A stretch of 64,000 nucleotides of DNA from Rhipicephalus microplus (taxonomy: Eukaryota; Arthropoda; Arachnida; Ixodida; Ixodidae), in assembly GCF_043290135.1 (NCBI RefSeq), contig NC_134710.1, forward strand, positions 10,217,821 through 10,281,820, read 5' to 3'. Every line of letters starts with the position of its first letter. The first letter of the stretch is position 1. Position numbers and translations under genes: made by a program. Below the pieces are notes generated by a model that saw only the letters and a list, made by a program, of their open reading frames with translations, had not been told where the DNA came from and did no database searches. Positions 28,461-41,478 of this stretch are shown here, piece by piece.

Positions 28461-30990
28461 GTGGGGTTCCTTATTCACAGAAACATAGCTGGCAACATAG
28501 AGGAATACTATAGCAATAATGAAAGGGTGCTAGGTATCGTAATTAAACTCAATAAGAGATACAACATGAAGGTGGTACAGGCTTACGTGCCTACACCCAG
28601 CCATGATGACACTTCAGTTGAAAGCTTCTATAAAGACGTGGAATCAGCAATGAGTAAGGTAAAAACACAGTATACTATACTGATGGGAGACTTTAATGCA
28701 AAAGTAGGGAAGAAACGGGCTGGAGACCAGGCAGTAAGAGATTATGGCATCGGTACTAGAAATGCCAGAAGGGACCTACAGTCCAATTTACGGATTTTGA
28801 ATACCTTCTACCGAAAAGGAGAAAACATTAAATGGACATGGAGGAGCCCTAATGGCGAAAATAAGGATGAAATAGACTTTATAATGAGTGCACACCCAGG
28901 CATTGCGCAGGATGTGGAAGTGCTTGGCAAGGTACGATGCAGTGACCATAGAATGGTACGGTCTCGAATTCGCCTAGACTTGAAGAAGGAACGACAGAAA
29001 CTGATCTATAAGAAGCCAATCAATGCGCTAGCACTGAGAGGGAAGGTAGAGGAATTCAGAGTCTCACTTCAGAACAGGTACTCGGCTCTTATCGAGGAAA
29101 CCAGCCTTAGCGTTGACGCAGTGAATGATAATCTGACGAGTATCATTACGGAGTGTGCAATGGAAGTTGAAGGTACGGTACTTAGGCAGGACACTGGCAA
29201 GCTCTCCAAGGAGATGAATAACCTCATTAAAAAGCGTCAAAGCATGAAAGTTTCTAGTACAACAGACAAAATAGAACTGGCAGAGCTTTTGAAGTTGATT
29301 AATAAGCATAAGGTATTCGATGTAAGAAAGTATAACATGGAGAGAATCGAACACGCTCTGAAAAATGGAGGAAGCGTTAAAGCAGTGAAGAGGAAACTTG
29401 GGATAGGCAGAAATCGGATGTATGCACTAAGGGACAAAGAAGACAAAGTAACTACCTATATGGATAGGATAGTTAAAACAGCAGAGGAGTTTAACAGAGA
29501 CCTGTACGGTAGCCGAGACAACCCCGACCTTAATACTATAGGAACTAGCAGTGACCCTGATGACACCCCATCAGTAATGATAGTAGTCAGAAAAGCCTTG
29601 GAGAGCATGTAAAAAGGTAAAGCTGCTGGTGAGGACCAGGTAACATCAGATCTGGTGAAAGATGGAGGACAGATTGTGTTTGAAAAACTAGCCACCCTGT
29701 TCACGAGGTGCCTCCTGACGGCAAGAGTACCAGTCTTGGAAGAATGCTAACATCATCTTAATACATAAAAAAGGAGATGACAAGGACTTGAAGAATTACA
29801 GGCCGATCAGCTTGCTCTCCGTAGTATACAAGCTATTTACAAAGTTAATTTCTAACAGAGTGAAGAAAACATGAGAATTCTAATAACCAAAGGAACAAGC
29901 AGGATTTCGAACAGGCTACTCAACAATTGACCACATTCATGCTATCAATCAGGTAACAAAGAAATGCTCAGAATATAGCCAATCACTATACATAGCCTTC
30001 ATTGATTATGAGAAGGCGTTTGATTCACTAGAAATATCAGCAGTCATGCAGACACAGCAGAATCAGGGCGTCGAAGTATATATAAACAACCTGAAACAAA
30101 TCTACAGGGGATCAACTGCTACCATATTGCTTCATAAAGAAAGCATCAGAATACCAATCAAGAAGGGTGTAAGGCAGCGGGATACAATCTCCCCAATGCT
30201 ATTTACCGCGTGCTTACAGGAGGTTTTCAGAGACCTAGGATAGGAACAGTTAGGGATTAAGAGTTAATGCAGAGTACCTTAATAACCTGCGCTTTGCCGA
30301 TGACATTTCATTGCTGAGTAACTCAGGGGACGAATTGCAGCTCATGATTACGGACTTAGACAAGGAGAGCAGAAAGGTGGGTCTTAAAATTATTTTTCAG
30401 AAAACGAAAGTAATGTACAACAACCTCGAAGAGAGCAGCGCTTTGAGATAGGTAATAGTGCACTTCAAGTTGTAAAAGACTATGTCTACTTAGGGCAGGT
30501 AATAACCGCGGAGCCGAACCACGAGATTGAAGTAACTAGAAGAATAAGAATGGGTTTGGAGCACATTTGGCAAACACTCTCAAATCATGACAGGTAGATT
30601 GCCACTATCCCTCAAGAGGAAGGTATATAACAGCTGCATCTTGCCGGTACTTAGCTAAGGAGCAGAAACCTGGAGACTTACAAAGAAGGTTCAGCTTAAA
30701 TTGAGGACGATGCAGCAAGCAATGGAAAGAAAAATGGTAGGTGTAACCTTAAGAGACAAGAGGAGAGCAGAGTGGATTAGGGAACAAACGGGGGTTAAGG
30801 ATATCATAGTTGAAATCAAAAAGAGGAAATGGACATGGGCTGGGCAGGCAGGGCATAGACAGGATAACCGCTGGTGATTAAGGGTAACTAACTGGATTTC
30901 CAGAGAAGGCAAGAGAGTTAGGGGGAGACAGAAGGCTAGGTGGGCAGATGAGATTAAGAAGTTTGCGGGTATAAATTGGCAGCAGCAAGC
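28461..30990 (+). pseudogene. RTE-type endonuclease/reverse transcriptase, broken
   Basis: 28461-29612 encodes the endonuclease: VVQAYVPTPSHDD, LMGDFNAKVGKK, the NEIDF-equivalent KDEIDFIMS and CSDHRMV, followed by the RTE linker (KLGIGRNRMYALRDK). After a UAA at 29610-29612 the frame resumes through GKAAGEDQVTSDLVKDGG, then RT block IDYEKAFDSL (about 30001) and KKGVRQRDTISPMLF (about 30160), with further lesions before the FADD region (about 30290). C-terminal blocks VYLGQVITAEPN and AMERKM are recognisable in other frames. Not able to encode a full protein. Confidence 0.85.
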
Positions 30991-31017
30991 ACAGGATCGA
31001 GTTGACTGGCGGAACAT

Positions 31018-31141
31018 GGGAAAGGCCTTTGTCTTGCAGTGTACATAGTCAGGCTGATGATGATGATGACATTGAGTTTGGGAAAGGCCTTTGTCTTGCA
31101 GTGTACATAGTCAGGCTGATGATGATGATGACATTGAGTTA
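31018..31141 (+). repeat. 62-bp tandem duplication of the RTE 3' tail
   Basis: The segment from gggaaaggcctttgtcttgc to cattgagtt occurs twice head to tail, essentially identical, each including the TGATGATGATGA run. Confidence 0.9.
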
Positions 31142-31258
31142 AAGAAAAAGCTGTAAGTGGGGTGTCCCTAGCATTTTTCTATTATGGCAAGACCAGCACC
31201 TAATTGACACATCTAAAGAAACAACCAAACAAGTACAACAGATAATTTTGAAGCAGAG

Positions 31259-31440
31259 GGGCCAGGGAAAGCACAGGGGCCATTAATCGTTCTCTTTAAC
31301 TGTTGTGTAGCAATAATGACTTGAATTTAAATTCACCGAAGTGGACAAAACATCTTCCTTTTGACGTTATAATCTGAACCCACAACCTTAGATCTACGCA
31401 TCCAATGCTCTACCTATCGAGCTATGACAAAAGATGCTTT
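31259..31440 (-). mobile_element. tRNA-headed SINE (second family), minus strand
   Basis: On the minus strand the head reads tagctcgataggtagagcat then ggttgtgggttcagattata, an A-box/B-box pair as in a tRNA gene. The tail (cattattgctacacaacag ... ctttccctggcc) is repeated as a fragment at 31701-31765. No intact cloverleaf acceptor stem is claimed. Confidence 0.55.
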
Positions 31441-31441
31441 C

Positions 31442-32674
31442 TCGTTAACTTTGTTTGGTATCCCTGGGAGTGTTAGCCAGCAGCTCTCACGGCTAAGGTG
31501 GCGAGTATGGAGCTCTCTTTTCTGACAGGTGACATCACCTGGCTCGTGATCTTTCCACATTGTGGCAGCTCATCAGTAAAACTTCGCATGCTAACCTAGG
31601 GCATGAAGTTTACTGGGGCAAGGCTGTCGCTATAAATGAAAGATTTTATCAAAGGCTTGTTTCTTTGTTAGACGCAACTTAATGAATCCAACAGACAGTT
31701 AGGCCAGGGAAAGCATTGGGACCAATATTGTTGTCTTTAATGGTAGTGTAGTAATAATGATATATAATATATCCAACTTTTGTATGTTTGCAGTGCACAT
31801 GCACCAACGTAGTGAGTGCTGGAAACATTTGGTGCAGCGTAGGTGCACCAAACTTGTGCTCTGTGCCTCTTCTTTGCTTCGTGTGTGCGTTCTCCCCCAC
31901 GCTCTCAGTTTGCTGAACGATTATAAATTACCAACTAGCCCACTTTTCTATCCTGTTGCAGCGTAGGTGGTTAGTGGGGCAGTCAATGTGTGGTTGGGAA
32001 TGTGCAGGGGGCCTGCAGCAAGGTTGGCTCATTAGGCTGACGGGATACTGACGCAGCTAATTCTTCAACATGTCAATATTTGGACAACTTATCAGTAGAC
32101 TGCGTCAAACATAGGGAACACTAGCAACAGCGAGTCGTTGCAATTTTCATGTTTTCGTGCTGATAAAACCAGTCCTACCGATCGGTGCAATTAGCTGCTG
32201 CACAAAATCTTCACACTGAAAGTTCTATTGCTGCAACAGCTGCCCTTGCATGCATACTATTTATGCTCACAAGTACTCTAAGCTTGTGTCCAGAGTTGAA
32301 GTGCTCTGTTCTCCTCCAGTCCTTGCTATTCATCCACACAAATCGAGCAGGCGTAGATCTTGGCTTTATTAAATTGATAGAATGCTGCATTGTAGTACAG
32401 CACGCTTCAGTGTCGTGCGGCTCTGCACAAGAAGTTAGCTGCATTAAAGCCAAATAATCTTTATCGAAGTTGTGTTCATTATTTATTTGCTTTACTCGAG
32501 ATGTGGACTCTGCAATAAATACAAATTTGCCATAAATTCGAGTTCCATAGCGTAAGTGGACATACTGAGTTGGAGAGCTCCAATGTTTAAAGTGTTCAAA
32601 CTGAGCCATGGGCAAGCAGAGGTCGCTTGAATGATGCTGTTGATGACAATGCAAGTGTTCAATTTGAATATAAC
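31442..32674. other. Intronic sequence, no gene recognised
   Basis: Only a SINE tail fragment at 31701-31765 is identified. Overlapping opposite-strand frames at 32185-32681 have no recognisable motif. Confidence 0.3.
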
Positions 32675-33680
32675 GATACACGTTAAAGAATCCCAGGTGG
32701 TCAAAATTTCTGGAGCCCTCTCTACGTTGTCTCTTATACCGTATTCACTCGCGTAATCCTCGCACTCGCATAATTCTCGCACCCCCCACATCGCCTAACA
32801 AAAATACGACTTTTTTTTCCTCGAGTAATTATCGCATTAACTGAAACAAGTCTGCTCGTTCCAGCCGCCGATGATGATGATAGTGCACACCATCTGGCGC
32901 CATCTCTTAAGCATCAAGCTTACTATTATTGCACAAAGATTCAATCCGAGCCAGGCCAAGCCAAAGCGGCAAGTGTGCATTTCGGCGTGTCTTGTATGTT
33001 GTGTTGATAATCTTGTGACGTTACGGGGCCAATACTGAAGCTACACGGCTGCTTTCGAGTTGAAAGTGATTGATCATGCACTTAACAACGGCAACAGTGC
33101 CGTCAATAGGCCCTTCGGAGTCGACGAGTTTTGTGTTCGTTATTGGTGACGGCAGCTGAAAGCCACCAAGACGCGTTGGGCCTGCCGTGTGCTAAAGACT
33201 GGGATTGATGGTAAACTTTATTTCTTCAGAAGGAAAATGCGGACTATTCTGTTAAATAGCCATCATCCCAATACTGACATCCTACGCTTACCTTTTGAGG
33301 GCTCCAGTTGAGCAACGAGCACTATTGCTACGCCGGCAACGCCCACAAGCTTTGCGTATGGTATTTTAATTCTCGACTATTTGATTGCACTTTTTCTGTC
33401 TCAAATAATTCTTGCCTTGTGTTGAACCTCTGCTTCTATTGTTTAGGTAAATTTTAATTAGTACTTCTCAAAGCTTGCTGTTAGTTGCTGGTGTGAGAAT
33501 CACAATTAGCGGCCACTTCGTTTCCTTTTTCACTCTGTACGTTTTCGTGGAAAGTTTTCCCCGCGTAATTCTCGCACCCCCAACTTTGCATCCGTTTTCT
33601 GCCAAAAAAAGTGAGAGGATTATGCGAGTAAATACGGTAATTGTATGGTGATTTTGGGATGTTAAATTTCACATATCAAA
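32675..33680 (+). mobile_element. SINE split by a pogo-like element
   Basis: The SINE tail module is broken: tcaaaatttctggagccctc ... gtctctta lies at 32701-32736 and its continuation, attgtatggtgattttgggatg, at 33640-33661. The two parts rejoin exactly when the TA-flanked element at 32739-33637 is removed. Confidence 0.8.
32739..33637. mobile_element. pogo-like TIR element, ~0.9 kb, inside a SINE
   Basis: Ends CCGTATTCACTCGCGTAAT and (reverse complement) CCGTATTTACTCGCATAAT are each bordered by TA. A degenerate coding stretch around 33050-33180 reads FELKVIDHALNNGNSAVNRP then FGVDEFCVRYW, resembling the N-terminal HTH of pogo/Tigger transposases. There is no DDE domain, so this is a deleted or decayed copy of the same superfamily as 35048-36159. 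Confidence 0.75.
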
Positions 33681-33681
33681 T

Positions 33682-34253
33682 GAAATCAAATGAATATAAT
33701 GATAAATGCATTGCAAATTTCGATACACAATGATAAATATGATGAATGCATAAACGTGTTATGGGCAAGGAAGGGCATCTTGAACAGGGAGGATGATAAT
33801 GATTTGAAAGCGTTGAATATGACGATAAATATGCTGATGATGACGATAATAAAAGAATATGACGAACATATTGATAACCAGGAGAGCTTGATAGACAATC
33901 ATTTTGAGGATACTGATAATGAACACGTTGAACTGATCATGTTAAGCCATTGAAACATAGCCGTCGGCAAGCAAAGTTCAATTGTGTGATGAAGAGCGAT
34001 GATGGACCTAGTGTAGCTAGTGTTCCCAGCATCCACATTTATGGACACTCATTTTCTTCTTAAAATAAAGTAATATTTTTGTGGTTGTTCTGCTACTCTC
34101 TGTCTCATCTGATTGTTACAGTATATATGCGAATAAAAATTCTACTTGATCAACTGGGGTTTCAAAAGGTTGAAGGAGTACCGACACAACTTACAAATTT
34201 TCGTATCTCTGTTCAAAAAATGCAGCTGTCTAGCGCCCTATAAAACAGTATAG
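33682..34253. other. AT-rich low-complexity intron sequence
   Basis: Rich in gatgataat/aatgataa motifs that keep frames open on both strands (33686-33953) without a recognisable product. Confidence 0.4.
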
Positions 34254-35047
34254 TGGTACATGAAATGTATATATTAACTGAGCTGGCGATGAGAGGGAAA
34301 GTACGGGAATTCAGAGGGAATAGATTAGTGGCTCTAATCGTGGTAACCGACGTTAGCGTTGACATAATGAACGATAATCATACTAGTATCATAAAAAATT
34401 TTGCAGTGGAAGTCGGCGGTACAGTCACTAGACAGCACAGTGGCAAATTGTCTCGGGAGATGAAAAATCTTATTCAAAGACAACCCATGAAAGTCTCAAA
34501 TGCAATCAACAAAATGAAGGTAGTGGAGCTTTCAAAGTTAATTAATAGGCATAAGGTAGCTGATATCAGAACGTATAACATGGAGAGAGTTGAGCAGGCT
34601 GTAAAAAGTGGCAGAAACCTAAAAGCTGCAAAGGCAAACTTGTGCATAGGCAAAAATTGAATGTATGCATTAAGGAACAAGGAAGGCAATATCATAACCA
34701 ATATGGATAGATTAGTCAAAAGTGGCGGAGGAGTTGTACAGAGAGCTGTACAGAAGTTAAAACAGCAAGAATAATATTGTAAGACGCAATAATAGCTCAA
34801 AGGATTTTGACATCCTACCAGTAACGGCAGGGGAAGTAAGGAAAGCCCTAGAAGTAATGCGAAGAGGCAAAGCCACTGGTAAGGATAAGGTAACGAACCT
34901 CCTGAAAGATGGCGGAGAAATTGTGTTAGAAAAATTAGCTAGCTTATATACGAAGTGTTTCTTGGCGAAAAGGAAACCAGAATCTTGGACGAACGCCAAC
35001 GTAATCTTAGTCTATAAGCAAGGAGACGTCAAGGACTTGAAAAATTA

Positions 35048-36159
35048 CCGTAATTACTCCAATCTAACGCGCACCTTTTTTCCGGTTAAGCGAGTTTATA
35101 AATTGCATGCGCGTTAGAATTGAGTACGAACAAAAAAATTACGGTCAATCTATTGCCATCGGCAAATCCAAAATGGCCGCCCCCTACGTGCGTCGGCATG
35201 GCGCGTCGGCCATTTCTGCCTATGTGTTTTCCATGTGCGGCACTTCGTACGTGTGCTGAGGAGTTCGTCATCTAGTAGTGCATTAGCATCGACGGTGTGG
35301 AAGGGCCGACTCCAAAAACTCGATAGCACCACGATGCCGCTTTTAAAAGAAAAGTTATGGCGTGTGCAGAAACGGACGGAAATCGGGCCGCATCGCGGTC
35401 GTTCGGAGTTCCAGAAACGTGCGTGCGGGACCGGCGGACACAAAAGCAGGAGATTCTCGACAGCAAAGCTTCACGCAAAGGCTTCAGTGGACCACAGCAG
35501 GGTCGGTTTCCGCAAATTAAAGAGCTGCTCAGCAAGTATGTGCTTGAGCAGCGAGCGGCACAGCGGCCCGTGACGACAGAACTGCTCCAAGTGCGGGCTA
35601 TGCAATTAGTCTTGGAAAAAGGTCTAATGCAGAGCCAGTTTAAAGCGAGCAGGTGCTGGCTAACTAACTTTATTTAGAGGAAAGGCTTTTCCCTCCGAAG
35701 GGGAATATGCATATGCGAAAAGTTTTGCGGAGGAGTACGATGAAAAGCTTCACAGTTTTCAGAGGTTCGTCCTAAACTTGCGGCGCAACAACGGCTACCT
35801 GCTTGGGCAAATCGGGAATGCCATCAGACGCCTCTTTACTTCGACATGCCTGGCACCACAACCGTCGAGAAGAAGGGGGCTAAGCAAGTTTGCGTGCTGA
35901 CATCGGTCCACGGTAAAACTACCGTGACGGAAAGCTCTGTTACACGTCAGATGGGCACAAGCTTCGCCCGTACCTCATATTTAAATAGAATACGCTCCCG
36001 GATGGAGTAGTTTTTTCGAGTGGTGTGATCGTGCAGGCCGGCGAGAAAAATGGGTGCGCGTTGCAATTGATGTCTTAAGTTCTTTTTTTTTTTTTTTTTT
36101 CGCGGTGGAAATCGGGTGCGCGTTACAATCGAGGGCGCGGTAGAATCGAGTAAATACGG
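35048..36159 (+). mobile_element. pogo/Tigger element, decayed
   Basis: Ends CCGTAATTACTCCAATCTAA and (reverse complement) CCGTATTTACTCGATTCTAC are each bordered by TA, inserted in RTE copy 2. The interior encodes a broken pogo transposase on the + strand: NRAASRSFGVPETCVRDRRT (about 35380-35440), GRFPQIKELLSKYVLEQR and FKASRCWLTNF (to 35677) form the CENP-B-type HTH. After a frameshift there is a DDE start with TPLYFDMPGTTTVEKKGAKQ (about 35838-35897). The catalytic Asp block is incomplete, so it is inactive. Confidence 0.8.
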
Positions 36160-36534
36160 TACAGGCCGATCAGCTTACTCTTCGTTCTGTACAAACTATT
36201 TACAAAAACAATAGCTAATAGAATTAAGGTGACATTAGAGATCAATCAACCAAAGGACCAAGCAGGATTTCGTACAGGCTACTCCACAATCGACCATATT
36301 CATACTATAAATCAGGTAATAGAAAAATTCACGGAATACAACCAACCCCTATACATAGCCTTCATAGATTACTAGAAGACATTTGACTCAGTTGAGACAT
36401 CAGCATTAATGTAGGCACTGCGAAATCGGGGCATAGAAGAACCTTACATAAACATACTGGAAGAAATCTACAGTGGATCCACAGCCACAATAGTTCTTCC
36501 TAAGGAAAGCGACAGAATCCCAATAAAGAAGGGT

Positions 36535-36775
36535 TGATTGATTGATATGTGGGGTTTAACGTCCCAAAACCACCATGTGATTATGAGAGACACCATTGTG
36601 GAGGGCTCCGGAAGCTTTGACCACCTGGGGTTCTTTAATGTGCGCCCAAGTCTGAGCACACGGGCCTAGAGCATTTCCGCCTCCATCGAAAATGCAGCCA
36701 TCACAGCCGGGATTTGATCCCACGACTTGCTGGTTAGCAGCCGAGTACCTTAGCTACTAGACCACTGCGGTGGAG
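36535..36775 (-). mobile_element. tRNA-derived SINE inserted in RTE copy 2
   Basis: A 14-bp target duplication (caataaagaagggt) occurs at 36521-36534 and 36776-36789. On the minus strand the head reads ccgcagtggtctagtagcta with a B-box-like gggatcaaatccc, and the tail contains the ccacaatggtgtctctcat and gtttaacg modules reversed. Same family as 6335-6576. Confidence 0.9.
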
Positions 36776-36896
36776 CAATAAAGAAGGGTGTAAGGCAGGG
36801 AGACGCGATCTCTCCATTCTTATTCATTGTGTGTTTAAAGGAGGTTTTCAGGGCCCTAGATTGGGAAGAGTTAGGGATAAGAGTTAATGGAGAGTA

Positions 36897-39047
36897 TTTA
36901 TTTATTTATTTATTTCAGGTACCCTCATGGCCCAGAGGGCATTGCTGAGGGGAGTGGTACAGGATCAGGATGTTGAAAGGTGTTCGAATTGTACAAACAT
37001 CGCACACATATGAGCAAATATACAAAAGCACTGAACAAACAAGTATCCAGCGGTGCGTAGAAGTATGCAAAAGTTTAACACAAATCTACACAGGTATTGC
37101 CTCTAGCATAAAAAGATAACAAAACTAACGTTGACAACTGCATGCATATGGCACATTATAAAGTAAATAAACACTGTGGAAAAAAAAAAAGTTCAAGCTA
37201 CACAGAAGTGAAGTAATCAGACACTTTCTTCCTAAACTGGTCAATATTGTTGGTAAGCACTAGGGATGGTGGCAGGCGATTCCACTCTGATGTAGTTCTA
37301 GGAATAAACGAATTTGAATATGCTACAGTGCGACATTTCGGGATACCAACTTTGCAAGAATGATCTATGCGCAATGAAACATGAGCAGGGGGTAAGATAA
37401 GAGCAGTTTTAAGGGTGGCGTTCAATTTATAGATTTTAAAGAAAAGGCACATGCGCGATATCTTCCTGCGCAGTGTGAGTGGTTCAAGAGATAGAGTTGC
37501 TTTCATTTGCGTTACGCTTGATAAACGGCCGTAATCGTGAAGGATGAAACGCATGCTCTGTTTTGGGTTGCTTCAAGTGCATTTATTAGTGAAATATTGC
37601 ATGGGTCCCATACTGAAGACGCGTATTCGAGTTTAGATCGAACAAGTGACTTGTACAATAACGGTTTAACAGAAGTGGGGGCTAGAGAAAAATGTCACCG
37701 AATAAAACCAAGCGTCCGGTTAGCATTTAAGATAATAGAGGAGACATGCATATTCCAACTCAGGTCTGCTGTTAAAATAACCCCGAGGTATTTATAGGAC
37801 GACACTGGTAGCAATGGGGAGCTGCTTATACTGTAAGAGAAAGGGTTTAATTTACGTTGGCGTGAGAACCGCATTACTTTACATTTATTAATATTAAGTG
37901 TCATATGCGAAGTCGAGCACTAATTATCGATAGCGTCAAGGTCCTGTTGAAGCAAAGAAATGTCAGTAGCATTTTTTATTTCACGGTAAATAACACAGTC
38001 ATCGTCAAAAAGTTTCACTGAAGAAGTCAGATTGCTAGGCATATCATTAATATATATAAGAAAAAGCTGTGGACCTAAAACTGAGCCTTGTGGGATGCCT
38101 GAAGTGACAGGTAGAGTGGAAGAGTTAAAACCATTAACATGAACAAATTGAGAGTGATCTGTTAGAAAACATTTAATCCACTTAAGAGCGTTAGGGTCGA
38201 TATTCAGTTGGCTTAGTTTGTGAAGAAGCAGGCTGTGGGGAACTTTATCGAATGCCTTACAAAAGTCTATGAATATGCAATCAGCCGCGGAACCATTATC
38301 AAGTACAGAATGAAGGTCGTTTGTGAAGGCTACCAACTGCGTTTCACACGAAAATAATTTCCTAAAGCCATGTTGCTCAGGTGAAAAAAATGAGAATGAT
38401 TCAAGAAATTTTGCCAAGTGGGAAGCGATGACGTGTTCAAATATTTCACAGGAAATACTCGTTAACGAAATGGGGCGATAGTTTGAAGCAGAATGTTTGT
38501 CGCCAGATTTATGGAGTGGAATCACTTTACCTATTTTTCATTCATCTGGAATCTCCCCTGACTGAAGAGACTGATTAAATATTTTGGACAATATTATAGC
38601 AGAATAAACCGAGGTGTTTTTGAGCACTTTTGTATTAATGTCATCGGGACCACAACTAGAAGATAATTTTAGGCTCTCAATAATGCGTACAATGCCATCA
38701 AAATCAAAATGAACAGGGTCCATGGGGAAATCATAATGAGTGTGACAGGCAGGGAGTGACGAGTTAGTACAACTGGAAAATGCTTTTGCAAACGTGTCAT
38801 TCAGAGCGGCGGCGCAATCAGCGTTGCTAATTCGGTTTGACTGCAAATCAACAAGAGAAATTGTCGAATCATCTGTATCCTTAATCAGACTCCAGAATTT
38901 TTTAGGGTTTGCGGAAAGAAGTTCAGGTAATGTAACACTCATAAACTTATGTTTTGCTTGCTTTAAAGCTTTCTTATATGTACATACGACATCCTTAAGT
39001 GCTGACCAGTGCTCCGATTTTCGAGACCGCTTTGCTCTGATGAAGAA
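36897..39047 (-). mobile_element. CR1/L2-type LINE, 5'-truncated, in RTE copy 2
   Basis: Minus-strand LINE ending in an (AAAT)n tail at 36897-36917 and truncated at 39047 within ORF2 upstream of the RT. Flanking RTE sequence shows a short AGTA duplication. Related to the full-length LINE at 8436-13200 but distinct in sequence. Confidence 0.8.
37198..39047 (-). pseudogene. LINE reverse transcriptase, broken ORF2
   Basis: In minus order: KFWSLIKDTDDSTI (38538-39047 region), a UGA at about 38535, then GKVIPLHKSGDKHSASNYRP ISLTSI, the RT blocks CIFIDFCKAFDKVPH, SGIPQGSVLGPQLF and LFDDDCVIY (where FADD is expected, Ala is replaced by Asp), a stop near 37920, SYKYLGVIL, and the C-terminal SKLEYAS-like region in shifted frames. 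The changed catalytic box and several lesions make it inactive. Confidence 0.85.
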
Positions 39048-39814
39048 AAGTATGTTGGTAACCTGCAATTTGCTGATGACATTGCCTTGATGAGAAACTC
39101 TGAAGATGAATTATAGCTCATGATTACCGAACTGGGCACTGAAAGCAGAAGTGTAAGTCTGAAAATTAATATGCAGAAAATTAAAGTAATGTGCAACAGT
39201 CTCGGCAGAAAACAGTGCTTTGTGATAGGTGGAGAGACACTGAAAATTGTAAAGGTCTACTTAGGACAGGTAGTAACCGCAGAGCCGAACCATGAGAGTG
39301 AAATAACTAGAAGAATAAGGATGGAGTGGGCCACATTCGGCTAGCATTCTCAAATCATGAATGGTAATCTATCACTAACCCTCAAGAGGAAGGTACTACA
39401 TAACAGCTGCATTTTGCCAGTACTTAACTATTGAGCAGAAACCTTGAGGCTTACTAAGAGGGTTCAGCTTAAATTGAGGATGACACAGTGAGCGATGGAA
39501 TGGAAAATGATAGGTGTAACCTTAAGAGACAAGAAGAGAGCAGAGAGGGTCAGGGAACGAACCGGGGTTAAGGATATCATAGTTGAAATCAAGATGAAAT
39601 GGTCATGGGCAGCGCATGTAGCACGAAGGCAAAATAGTTGCTGGTCATTAAGGATCACAGACTGGATTCCAAGAGTAGGCAAGCAGGTGAAGAGGAGACA
39701 AAGTTAGGTGGGCTGATGAAATAAAAAGCATAACGTGGCAGCAGAAAGCACAAGACCGAGTTGATTGGTGGATCACGGAGAGGCCTTTGCCCTGCAGTGG
39801 GTGCAGTCAGGCGG

Positions 39815-39815
<1 letters not shown>

Positions 39816-39853
<38 letters not shown>
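39816..39853. repeat. (TA)n(GA)n microsatellite
   Basis: About 15 TA units followed by four GA units, directly after the RTE tail. Confidence 0.9.
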
Positions 39854-40601
<748 letters not shown>

Positions 40602-40635
40602 TGAACACTGCAAAAGTTTCTTTCTTCCTTGGCAG

Positions 40636-40734
40636 CATGGGGCCAGTGTGAATGTGTCTGATCTCTGGAAGTTCACACCTCTCCACGAAGCTACAGCGAA
40701 AGGAAAATATGACATTGTCAAGCTGTTGCTTAAG
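40636..40734 (+). CDS. Tnks: Tankyrase exon (ARC4)
   Basis: Acceptor CTTGGCAG ends at 40635; donor GTATGT at 40735. 99 nt, phase 0 at both ends, encoding [20 protein letters not shown] followed by [13 protein letters not shown]. The preceding intron is only 70 bp, in sharp contrast to the 16-23 kb introns nearby. Confidence 0.95.
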
Positions 40735-40796
40735 GTATGTATGTCATGTACAGTAAGTTTAATGCTAATTGTTTTGCTCCTTTTATTCTGCTTTAG

Positions 40797-40890
40797 CACG
40801 GAGCTGACCCAAGCAAGAAGAACCGAGATGGTAACACACCCCTTGATTTAGTCAAAGATGGTGACCAAGATGTTGCAGATCTTCTCAAAG
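40797..40890 (+). CDS. Tnks: Tankyrase exon (end of ARC4)
   Basis: Acceptor TGCTTTAG ends at 40796; donor GTAAGA at 40891. It encodes [20 protein letters not shown] then [11 protein letters not shown] and leaves one base of a Gly codon. The matching GT that completes it begins the exon at 63745. The NTPLDLVK motif closes the cluster. The intron before it is 62 bp. Confidence 0.95.
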
Positions 40891-41195
40891 GTAAGATTTT
40901 CACAGTGGCTTCACATTTTAGAAGTGTGCTACTACGAAGATGTGATGCCAACCAGAAAGGTTGGCACAGTTGCACCAATTGTGCCAAAGGGCAGCATTTA
41001 CTATACTTCTGCACCATGTACCAGTACCAACCCCCTCCCTCGAGATTCGAGACAAAGCTGGTGATGAAGCTCGGGGAAGTGCTGAGGTTTGAGTAAAATG
41101 AAATGAGACGCAGAATACTCAACACAAAGCACCGAAGTCAAAACTCTAAAACTTTATAAATGCATATACAGTCGAGCTCACATATAAAGGCCCCA

Positions 41196-41365
41196 CTTTT
41201 TTTTTTCATTTCATTTCATTTATTTGGGCATTTTCACAAAATCCCCATGAAAAGGGCAAAAGGAGAGAGTGTCTCCTGTCTTATCCCACTCTTTGTGAAG
41301 CATTTAGGGCAGGTGCAGCAAAACAACACATAGAAATGTTCAATAACATACGTATTGGTACGTAG
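41196..41365 (-). mobile_element. LINE 3'-end fragment
   Basis: On the minus strand the sequence runs ...ccttttcatggggattttgt...aaataaatgaaatgaaatg, a short-repeat tail like those of the CR1/L2 LINEs here. Only the last ~160 bp is present. A solo Tigger terminus (TACAGTCGAGCTCACATATA) lies just upstream at 41170. Confidence 0.5.
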
Positions 41366-41478
41366 TTGACATATCAGGGGTCAGAAGACGACAACGAGAA
41401 AGTGGTCTGTCGGTTGTGCGTGCCGTCCTCGATCTTAGTCGATGCTATACGCATCAGTTTCAATATAAATTCTAAATA

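Larger units (their letters stand above)
28440..31141 (+). mobile_element. RTE-type LINE, 5'-truncated (copy 1)
   Basis: Carries endonuclease and RT sequence typical of the RTE clade, and ends in the characteristic gcaggctgatgatgatgatga-type tail. The tail segment (62 bp) is tandemly duplicated at 31018-31079 and 31080-31141. The element starts inside the endonuclease. The frame is intact to 29612, then broken by several stops and frameshifts. A second copy in the same orientation spans 34254-39816. Confidence 0.85.
34254..39816 (+). mobile_element. RTE-type LINE (copy 2), split by three insertions
   Basis: RTE sequence is found in four pieces: 34254-35047 (linker region, e.g. KLSREMKNLIQRQ), 36160-36534, 36790-36896 and 39048-39816 (C-terminal region and tail). 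The pieces join in correct order when the pogo element (35048-36159), the SINE (36535-36775) and the CR1/L2 LINE (36897-39047) are removed: aaaaatta + caggccgatcagctt matches copy 1 at 29797. Several in-frame stops remain, so the element was dead or died independently. It ends against a (TA)n/(GA)n microsatellite. Confidence 0.85.
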
